A DNA stretch of 11,724 nucleotides from CAZNYG01 sp964577205 (GTDB lineage: Bacteria > Elusimicrobiota > Endomicrobiia > Endomicrobiales > CAIRNS01): NCBI GenBank assembly GCA_964577205.1, contig CAZNYG010000063.1:1-11724 (forward strand), written 5' to 3'. The notes below the pieces were generated by a model that searched no databases, had not been told where the DNA came from, and was given only the letters and a program-made list of their open reading frames with translations. This document shows, one piece after another, positions 7,274 to 11,724 of the stretch (position 1 is the stretch's first letter; each line of letters begins with the position of its first letter). A program made the position numbers and the translations under genes.

Positions 7274-7297
7274 GTAGGCGCCGGCTTCAGCCGGCGC
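7274..7297. repeat. REP-like element: GTAG head plus perfect 9-bp palindrome
   Basis: GTAG (7274-7277) is followed at once by GCGCCGGCT (7278-7286), a TC spacer, and AGCCGGCGC (7289-7297), a perfect inverted repeat. A GTAG tetranucleotide at the foot of a GC-rich palindrome is the hallmark of REP sequences mobilised by RAYT (TnpA-REP) transposases of the Y1 family. No RAYT gene is visible in the window, as expected for a dispersed non-autonomous copy. No T-run follows, so it is not a good terminator. Confidence 0.7.
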
Positions 7298-7354
7298 GTT
7301 CGATGTGAATCACAGGCTTAAGCCCCTGCCTTGATGTCTTCCGGGGAGTGATCA

Positions 7355-8257
7355 GTGAAGATAAAAAAAGTATTTCTTCCGGCCGTCTTTTCAACGCTCA
7401 TTTCGGGCCTTATCTTTCCGCCGCTTCTCCATGCCAAACCCGGCTCTCTTTTCCGGGAGATCTCTTCTCCGTCGGGGAAAGTGTACGTGCTCGGTTCCAT
7501 ACACATGGCGGATGCCTCCATTTATCCGCTTCCTTCCGCAATAGAAAATGCTTTTGAAAAGTCGGATGCCGTTGTCGTGGAAGCCAACGCGTTGTCGGCC
7601 CTTTCGGATGCCGGCATTCTGGCCGGCCTTCAGTCCCGGGGGTATCATACTGACGGCAAAACCCTTCGCGACGACGTTCCGGCGGCCGTCTACAAATCAT
7701 TTGAAAAGGCGTGCGCGGCCTCCGGCCTGGATATGACCATGTTCGATATGATGCGCCCGTGGCTTGCCGCTCTCACGCTGCAGGCGATGGATATGCTGAA
7801 ATCCGGTTTCGACCCTCAGTACGGCATCGATGTGTATTTCCTTCAGAAGGCTCAGGGACGGAAGGATATCAGGGAACTGGAATCCATGGGGTACCAGCTC
7901 GACCTGCTTTCGGGGCTGGACAATTCGCTTCAGTCGCTGTTTCTTGAAAGCACCGTTGAAGAATCGGGGCGTATCAAGGAGACCATGGCCCGGCTGCTTG
8001 CCCTTTGGAAGCAGGGCGACGCGGAGGCTCTGTCGGACGAGGCGCTTTCATCATCGAGCGCCGACAAGCAGAAGTACGCGCCGCTCTACCGCGAGCTGGT
8101 AACTAAACGCAACTACCGCATGGCCGCTCGTATCGAAGAACTCCTGAAAGAGCAGAAGACCTTTTTTGTTATCGTCGGCGCCGGCCATGTTCCCGGCAAA
8201 GACGGCATCGTGGAGATCCTTCGCCGGAAAAAGTATGCCGTCACTCAGCCTCAATAG
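7355..8257 (+). CDS. TraB/GumN family protein, exported
   Basis: This 300-residue protein belongs to the TraB/GumN (COG3735) family, related to the Tiki/PrgY metal-dependent protease fold. An N-terminal signal peptide is visible: KIKK, a hydrophobic stretch, and a likely cleavage near LLHAKP at about residue 25. The mature protein should therefore be periplasmic or membrane-associated. Family motifs are GSIH (H50), the Glu in VVVEANA (E76) and the C-terminal GAGHVPGKDG (H278). In this family the conserved His and Glu residues are thought to bind metal. The GTG start at 7355 is chosen because GGGGAG (7343-7348) lies six bases upstream and the protein then begins with the signal peptide. The physiological substrate is unknown. 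The name TraB here does not mean the conjugation protein. Confidence 0.88.
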   Translation: MKIKKVFLPAVFSTLISGLIFPPLLHAKPGSLFREISSPSGKVYVLGSIHMADASIYPLPSAIENAFEKSDAVVVEANALSALSDAGILAGLQSRGYHTDGKTLRDDVPAAVYKSFEKACAASGLDMTMFDMMRPWLAALTLQAMDMLKSGFDPQYGIDVYFLQKAQGRKDIRELESMGYQLDLLSGLDNSLQSLFLESTVEESGRIKETMARLLALWKQGDAEALSDEALSSSSADKQKYAPLYRELVTKRNYRMAARIEELLKEQKTFFVIVGAGHVPGKDGIVEILRRKKYAVTQPQ

Positions 8258-8285
8258 ATCTGTCGGGGATGGAGGGAACTGGAAC

Positions 8286-8552
8286 ATGCGGCGGCAGAAA
8301 GGTTTGTCTCTTCTCAGTGTAGTGATCACTCTCGCCATCATCGGTATCTGTTATCTCGTTCTCATGAAAACGTATTTCAAAAATCCCGCGGGGATCGACT
8401 CCGATACGCGCCGGTCGCTTCAGGAACAAGGGGTGGATGCCTCAAACCTCCACGGCGTAGTACAGAAAGCCCAGGACACCGCCGACAAAGCCAACGCGCT
8501 TATCAAACAAAGAGAACAGGAAGCCGCGCGGTCTTTTTCCGTAACTGAATAG
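8286..8552 (+). CDS. Small membrane-anchored protein with a type IV pilin-like N-terminus
   Basis: I do not recognise a named family for this 88-residue protein. It begins MRRQKG and continues LSLLSVVITLAIIGICYLVLM, a short basic leader, a Gly and one hydrophobic helix. This resembles the prepilin leader cleaved after G6 by prepilin peptidase. The Glu normally at position +5 of the mature chain is Ser here (S11). The rest is polar with an Ala/Gln/Lys-rich stretch (about 45-82) that could form a coiled coil. GGAGGG (8271-8276) supports the ATG at 8286; in-frame starts further upstream would fall inside the TraB/GumN gene. The gap of 28 bases suggests one operon with that gene. It could equally be an ordinary type II single-pass membrane protein. 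Confidence 0.7.
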   Translation: MRRQKGLSLLSVVITLAIIGICYLVLMKTYFKNPAGIDSDTRRSLQEQGVDASNLHGVVQKAQDTADKANALIKQREQEAARSFSVTE

Positions 8553-8661
8553 CCGACGTTACTCAAATGGTGTTACTGTCTTGTGCTTTTTCCCCGCCCT
8601 GACGTTATCTTATTATCTGAAGACCGTCCCTGATTTTCCTGGAAGTTGCAAATTTTACCAT
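8553..8661. other. Non-coding junction between GC-rich core and AT-rich accessory region
   Basis: About 110 bases with no gene, no clear terminator and no convincing repeat. Base composition changes from the GC-rich style of the left genes to the AT-rich style of the right genes around here. Confidence 0.5.
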
Positions 8662-8690
8662 TTGACAAATTACAACAACTTGTATATAAT
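8662..8690 (+). promoter_or_regulatory. Consensus sigma-70-type promoter of the MNT/HEPN operon
   Basis: TTGACA (8662-8667) and TATAAT (8685-8690) are both perfect consensus hexamers with exactly 17 bases between them. The expected transcription start is around 8697, giving a leader of about 23 bases before the ATG at 8720. Confidence 0.9.
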
Positions 8691-8708
8691 CTACAACATA
8701 ATGTTGTA
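8671..8708. promoter_or_regulatory. Paired palindromic operators over the MNT/HEPN promoter
   Basis: Site 1 is TACAA-CAAC-TTGTA (8671-8684), inside the spacer between the -35 and -10 boxes. Site 2 is TACAACAT-A-ATGTTGTA (8692-8708), a perfect 8-bp inverted repeat over the expected transcription start. The two TACAAC half-sites start 21 bp apart, two helical turns, so proteins would bind the same face. The first gene encodes a winged helix, so autorepression is a natural inference. Confidence 0.72.
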
Positions 8709-8719
8709 ATGAGGTGGGT

Positions 8720-9310
8720 ATGCTGGAAAAATTGTTTTCATCAAAAGCGCGGGTAGAAGTGTTAAGGTTATTCCTCTCTAATCCTGCGGAAAGATTTTAT
8801 CAAAAGCAGATATCCGATCTCACTGGACAGCCCGTTATGGCGGTTCAGCGGGAAATACGGAAGCTCCTGTCTTTAGAGCTCATAGAGCAGTCTATCAGCG
8901 GTAAAAGGGCCTACTACAGGGTAAACCGGAACAACACGATCTTTGATGAATTAAAGGCTATTTTCCTGAAACATACCGGTATAGCAGAAGCCCTGAAAAA
9001 GGACTTTGCTCATAACAACAGAATTAAGACGGTCTTTATTTACGGATCCTATGCAAAGGGAAAGGAAACGGCAGCAAGTGATGTTGACCTTTTTATCATA
9101 GGTACGATAACGTCGAGGGAAATATCTTCTATTCTGTCGAAACCTAAACAACAGCTTGGCCGTGAGATCAACTATACAGTGATGCCTGACACTGAGTTCA
9201 GGAATAAAATTAAGGCAAATGACCACTTTTTGACCAGCCTGATGTCCGAGAAGAAAATTTTTATCATAGGAAACCAGGATGAGCTTAAGGCAACTGTACG
9301 AGCAAGGTAA
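8720..9310 (+). CDS. Winged-helix plus minimal nucleotidyltransferase (MNT) fusion, probable antitoxin and repressor
   Basis: This 196-residue protein has two domains. Residues 1-80 form a winged helix-turn-helix of the ArsR/MarR-like type (ARVEVLRLFLSNP, QKQISDLTGQPVMAVQREIRKL, then a YYRVN wing). Residues about 90-180 are a DNA-polymerase-beta-type minimal nucleotidyltransferase with GS at 109-110 and SDVDLF with D121 and D123, matching GSX10DXD. In MNT/HEPN toxin-antitoxin systems the MNT partner AMPylates the HEPN toxin and so silences it. The winged helix suggests it also represses the operon through the palindromes at 8671-8708. ATG 8720 is preferred over GTG 8714 because GAGGTG (8711-8716) is then the ribosome-binding site. 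Its end overlaps the HEPN gene by 32 bases. Base use is more AT-rich than the genes to the left. Confidence 0.87.
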   Translation: MLEKLFSSKARVEVLRLFLSNPAERFYQKQISDLTGQPVMAVQREIRKLLSLELIEQSISGKRAYYRVNRNNTIFDELKAIFLKHTGIAEALKKDFAHNNRIKTVFIYGSYAKGKETAASDVDLFIIGTITSREISSILSKPKQQLGREINYTVMPDTEFRNKIKANDHFLTSLMSEKKIFIIGNQDELKATVRAR

Positions 9311-9719
9311 AGTCGTCCATCACAAAACATCAAAACAGGAGATCCAGAACCTGTTTAAACTGGTGCAGCGTGACATCGCTGATGCGAAGATAACGGGGCT
9401 GTCTGTAGATCGACGGTTTGCTACTGCGTATAACGCGGCCTTGCAATTGGGAATAATACTGCTCTACTGTAATGGATACAAGACCAGAGGTGCCGGTCAT
9501 CATTTCTTTGTTTTTCAAGCCATGAAGGATATCCTGGGAAGTGAATACCACTCGCTGGCGGATTATTTTGATTCCTGCCGCTCAAAAAGAAACATAGCTG
9601 ATTATATGAGCATAGGTAACGTTTCAAACGCGGAAGTGGACGAACTTCTTTCAGAGACAGAATTATTCCGAGACATGATAAGTAGTTGGGTTAGTAAGAA
9701 TTATCCCGCCTTCATGTAG
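9279..9719 (+). CDS. HEPN-domain protein, probable ribonuclease toxin of the MNT/HEPN pair
   Basis: This 146-residue, helix-rich protein fits the HEPN fold. A first helix region (RDIADAKITGLSVDRRFATAYNAAL) is followed by a second helix pair carrying RSKRNIADY at residues 101-109. The R104-N105-x3-Y109 signature takes the place of the RX4-6H RNase motif, with Tyr where His usually stands. This variant is, to my knowledge, common in HEPN proteins paired with winged-helix nucleotidyltransferases. The gene starts inside the end of the MNT gene (32-base overlap, ATG 9279, with CAGG just upstream), so the two are translationally coupled. Order and overlap point to a toxin-antitoxin pair with the antitoxin first. 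Whether the Tyr variant still cleaves RNA, or is itself the AMPylation target, cannot be told from sequence. Confidence 0.82.
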   Translation: MSLRQLYEQGKVVHHKTSKQEIQNLFKLVQRDIADAKITGLSVDRRFATAYNAALQLGIILLYCNGYKTRGAGHHFFVFQAMKDILGSEYHSLADYFDSCRSKRNIADYMSIGNVSNAEVDELLSETELFRDMISSWVSKNYPAFM

Positions 9720-9746
9720 AGTGCCTTTCATATTCAATCAACCATC

Positions 9747-9778
9747 GATGACGATCTGTGTGATTGAGAATCGTCATC
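9747..9778. repeat. Inverted repeat after the HEPN gene
   Basis: GATGACGAT (9747-9755) and ATCGTCATC (9770-9778) are perfect 9-bp complements around a 14-base loop. No T-run follows, so it is not a classic intrinsic terminator. It may be a transcript end structure or a recombination remnant. Confidence 0.55.
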
Positions 9779-9801
9779 CCGCAAATACCATGGTTCCATA
9801 A

Positions 9802-9824
9802 TTGTGCAAGGAGCTATTGCACAA
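9802..9824. repeat. Inverted repeat TTGTGCAA...TTGCACAA
   Basis: TTGTGCAA (9802-9809) and TTGCACAA (9817-9824) are perfect 8-bp complements around a 7-base spacer. It lies between the HEPN gene and the fic-like promoter. It could be an operator or a transcript-end hairpin; there is no adjacent T-run. Confidence 0.55.
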
Positions 9825-9855
9825 ATAGACAAATATTTTCTGCTTGACATCTTAA

Positions 9856-9897
9856 ATGCTAAATGCTAATTTAATGCTAATTATTGTATAATTAGCA
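9856..9897. promoter_or_regulatory. TGCTAA iterons and 10-bp palindrome upstream of the Fic gene promoter
   Basis: TGCTAA occurs at 9857, 9864 and 9875, and its complement TTAGCA at 9892. The last two belong to a perfect inverted repeat, TGCTAATTAT (9875-9884) and ATAATTAGCA (9888-9897), around three bases. The array ends just before the candidate -35 box. The Fic protein has its own C-terminal winged helix, so this is a plausible operator for autoregulation. Confidence 0.6.
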
Positions 9898-9898
9898 A

Positions 9899-9926
9899 TT
9901 AACAATAAACCGTATGATATTATAAT
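9899..9926 (+). promoter_or_regulatory. Candidate promoter of the Fic gene
   Basis: TTAACA (9899-9904, five of six consensus bases) is followed after 16 bases by TATAAT (9921-9926), giving a start near 9933. Further TATAAT words at 9887 and 9928 and a TTGACA at 9844 lie close by, so the exact promoter is uncertain in this AT-rich stretch. Confidence 0.55.
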
Positions 9927-9960
9927 ATATAATGTTTCGCATACTGCAAGGGGAACAGCG

Positions 9961-11298
9961 ATGAAATTACCGGAACCGCCTCCAAATTGGCATGCAATTT
10001 TTAGTAAGCATACAGACTGGTTTTTTAAGAATATCAATAATGATAGATTAATCCGTATTGCCCATCATGCAAACAGGGAGTACATTTATTGGGATAGAGT
10101 TAAGTACATTACCCTGCCTGAAGGTGTCACTCCTGAGTTGTTCTGGTTGTTCCTGAAATTTAAACGCTCGGGACAAATGAAAAAAATCCCATTGCTGGAT
10201 ATTCGCCAGGCAAATTTCAATTATATACTGACCGAAGAATTGCTGAGAGGCTTGCATTATATAGATACTCATTCGGCGAATAATGCTATTTTCGGGGCAT
10301 CTTTATCCCGTCCGGACAGAGAAAGATATCTCATTAACTCTTTGATGGAAGAAGCTATCGCCTCAAGTCAACTCGAAGGCGCAGCAACTACACGGGAAAT
10401 CGCAAAGATAATGTTAAGGACCGGTGATAAGCCGAAAGACGTTCATCAGCGAATGATCCTGAATAATTATGTTACGATGCAGGAGCTTAAGAAATTCAGT
10501 GAAAAACCGCTTACTTCAGAGCTTATTAAACTGATCCAGGCGACTATAACCAAGGATACTCTGGAAAAAACGGATGCTTCCGGCAGATTCAGATGTAATA
10601 ACGAGGATGATAACGTATCTGTAGTCGATGGAAGAGATAATACCGTACTGTTTGAGCCTCCTCCTTTCGATGAAATCGAAAACAGGATCAAGATATTGTG
10701 TGATTTCGTCAACAATAATGATAAACGGGACGAATTCCTTCATCCGGTAATAAAAGCCATAATCATTCATTTCTGGCTCTCATACATCCATCCATTTGTT
10801 GATGGTAACGGAAGAACCGCTCGCGCGCTCTTTTACTGGTATCTGATTAAAAACGGGTATTGGAAGTTCGAATATCTGTCGCTGTCGCGTATTCTGAAAA
10901 AAGCCCCGGCACAGTACGCTCGCGCTTTTCTTTATTCAGAAATTGATGAAAATGACATGACGTACTTCCTGTCTTATAATCTTAAATCTATTCAGGAAGC
11001 AATTACCGATTTTGACGCATATATTAAAAGAAAAGCCCGGGAACAGCAGAAACTCGTTTCCTTAACAAGATATCAACACGGGTTAAATTTAAGGCAGGCA
11101 GAATTAGTCGAACGCGCATTGAATGACCATAATTATTCCTGTACGGTTAAGAAGGTACAGAATACTTTTCAAGTCGTTCATCAGACGGCAAGAATCGATC
11201 TGATCGGACTTGTTAAGAAAAAACTGTTCGTAAAGAAGAGGATTGGAAGAGAATTTTATTTTTCTCCCGTAGAGGATATAAAGGAAAAAATGACGTAA
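9961..11298 (+). CDS. Fic-domain AMP-transferase (class II type) with C-terminal winged helix
   Basis: This 445-residue Fic/DOC-family enzyme is expected to transfer AMP from ATP to a protein hydroxyl group. The catalytic motif HPFVDGNGRTAR at residues 277-288 is complete: H277 is the general base, D281 binds metal, and the anion-hole GNGR and final R288 are present. Upstream, SSQLEG gives the inhibitory motif SxxxEG (S135, E139, G140) whose Glu blocks ATP binding in class II Fic proteins, so it should be self-inhibited. The first 110 residues are a domain I do not recognise. Residues about 370-440 form a winged helix with a YF wing near the end. AAGGGG (9948-9953) supports the ATG at 9961. 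There is no separate Fic antitoxin gene beside it, consistent with the built-in inhibitor. Its target is unknown. Confidence 0.9.
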   Translation: MKLPEPPPNWHAIFSKHTDWFFKNINNDRLIRIAHHANREYIYWDRVKYITLPEGVTPELFWLFLKFKRSGQMKKIPLLDIRQANFNYILTEELLRGLHYIDTHSANNAIFGASLSRPDRERYLINSLMEEAIASSQLEGAATTREIAKIMLRTGDKPKDVHQRMILNNYVTMQELKKFSEKPLTSELIKLIQATITKDTLEKTDASGRFRCNNEDDNVSVVDGRDNTVLFEPPPFDEIENRIKILCDFVNNNDKRDEFLHPVIKAIIIHFWLSYIHPFVDGNGRTARALFYWYLIKNGYWKFEYLSLSRILKKAPAQYARAFLYSEIDENDMTYFLSYNLKSIQEAITDFDAYIKRKAREQQKLVSLTRYQHGLNLRQAELVERALNDHNYSCTVKKVQNTFQVVHQTARIDLIGLVKKKLFVKKRIGREFYFSPVEDIKEKMT

Positions 11299-11482
11299 CT
11301 GAGAAAGCGGTGTCCCCTGTTGTGATCCTGAAAAGGCGGTGATAAAGTGGTAGGATGGCGTTATTGATACTGCCTCCTGTACCTGCCTGCCGGGAAATCA
11401 GAATTGAGTCATAAGGGGGAATCCAATATATTGTGAGAATGTGATGCTATTTCGCGTGACGAGAATATCGAAAGTTTAATTT
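11299..11482. other. Non-coding stretch after the Fic gene with a 14-bp direct repeat
   Basis: No gene is visible here. CTGAGAAAGCGGTG (11299-11312) and CTGAAAAGGCGGTG (11328-11341) are direct repeats, 12 of 14 identical, 29 bases apart, beginning right after the Fic stop codon. The style recalls the repeated end sequences of some insertion sequences, but no transposase remnant is seen. Confidence 0.4.
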
Positions 11483-11514
11483 AACACACTCTTTATCAGA
11501 GGGGTGTGTTTTTT
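11483..11514 (+). terminator. Intrinsic terminator between the Fic gene and the last gene
   Basis: AACACACTCT (11483-11492) pairs with AGAG and TGTGTT (11498-11510) with a GGG bulge, and a T-run reaches 11514. This would end transcription from the Fic gene and insulate the next gene. Confidence 0.7.
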
Positions 11515-11590
11515 GGTTTTAAAAAGAGAAATGGGAATTAACTTCGTCATATAGCAATTTAAGGTACTAAATACATAGCAGGTGGAATAC

Positions 11591-11724
11591 ATGTCAAAAG
11601 CATACTATTCAGACAGCATTGAAAACTTTATCTCAGCGGATGTCTCAGTTGTTCTGGGTCAGTTGTCTTCTGGGTTGGCTCAGGATGGTTTTTGTCTTTT
11701 GCCTTCACAGCAGAATGCGTGGAG
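11591..11724 (+). CDS. N-terminal fragment of a possible DUF2075/Schlafen-type helicase protein (truncated by window edge)
   Basis: Only 44 codons are inside the window. The reading frame opens at ATG 11591 with AGGTGG (11580-11585) five bases upstream, a strong ribosome-binding site, and stays open to the edge. The pattern AYYSDSIENFI... VLGQL... FCLLPSQQNAW matches, from memory, the start of proteins annotated as DUF2075 (an N-terminal nuclease-like region followed by a Schlafen-group helicase), in which YYS..SV..F......ILG.L....FxLxxxQxxAW recurs. DUF2075 helicases are often found in defence and mobile regions, which would fit the neighbouring MNT/HEPN and Fic genes. The gene is real with good confidence; the family is tentative because the diagnostic helicase motifs lie outside the window. 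Confidence 0.6.
   Translation, partial: MSKAYYSDSIENFISADVSVVLGQLSSGLAQDGFCLLPSQQNAW

Noticed and set aside
8166..8285. Longer N-terminus for the pilin-like protein
   Set aside because: These codons overlap the conserved C-terminus of the TraB/GumN gene in another frame. A good ribosome-binding site precedes ATG 8286, which starts right at the basic leader.
8553..8661. tRNA or attachment site at the island edge
   Set aside because: No cloverleaf-like sequence, CCA-type end or matching direct repeat at the far side could be found in the window.
8714..8719. GTG at 8714 as start of the winged-helix-MNT gene
   Set aside because: GAGGTG containing that GTG is the natural ribosome-binding site for ATG 8720, and no other site lies upstream of 8714.

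Overview
The window looks like a draft-assembly scaffold from an uncultured, probably Gram-negative bacterium. It has one 10-N gap. The RodA/PBP2 pair, the RNase E/G-family enzyme, the fused TIGR03960/DUF2344 radical-SAM protein and an exported TraB/GumN protein would fit lineages such as Elusimicrobiota, Omnitrophota or Deltaproteobacteria. The sequence does not settle the phylum, and this placement is inference.

The left part (1 to about 8550) is GC-rich housekeeping DNA with every gene on the + strand. It runs: the 3' end of a penicillin-binding protein 2 gene (mrdA); rodA, interrupted by the gap; a large B12-binding-type radical SAM protein fused to DUF2344; rng (RNase G); ychF (redox/ribosome-associated ATPase); a TraB/GumN protein with a signal peptide; and a small membrane-anchored, pilin-like protein. 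PBP2 and RodA are the transpeptidase/glycosyltransferase pair for side-wall peptidoglycan synthesis. Radical SAM/DUF2344 next to rng suggests RNA metabolism. Three intergenic spaces in this part carry unusual inverted-repeat elements. Each is built from a short word repeated every 7 bp (twice) or 8 bp (once), with a different word at each locus. A REP-like GTAG-headed palindrome also lies upstream of the TraB gene.

The right part (about 8660 to the end) is visibly more AT-rich and looks like acquired accessory DNA. It holds a two-gene MNT/HEPN toxin-antitoxin module: a winged-helix-nucleotidyltransferase fusion overlapping a HEPN gene with an RNxxxY motif. The module is driven by a perfect TTGACA-17-TATAAT promoter that is overlaid with TACAA/TTGTA inverted repeats. 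Next comes a Fic AMP-transferase with an intact catalytic motif, an N-terminal inhibitory motif and a C-terminal winged helix, preceded by its own repeat-rich promoter. A terminator follows, and then the first 44 codons of a protein that resembles the N-terminus of DUF2075 (Schlafen-type helicase) proteins. Together these suggest a small toxin/defence island, with each toxin unit probably controlled by its own DNA-binding protein.
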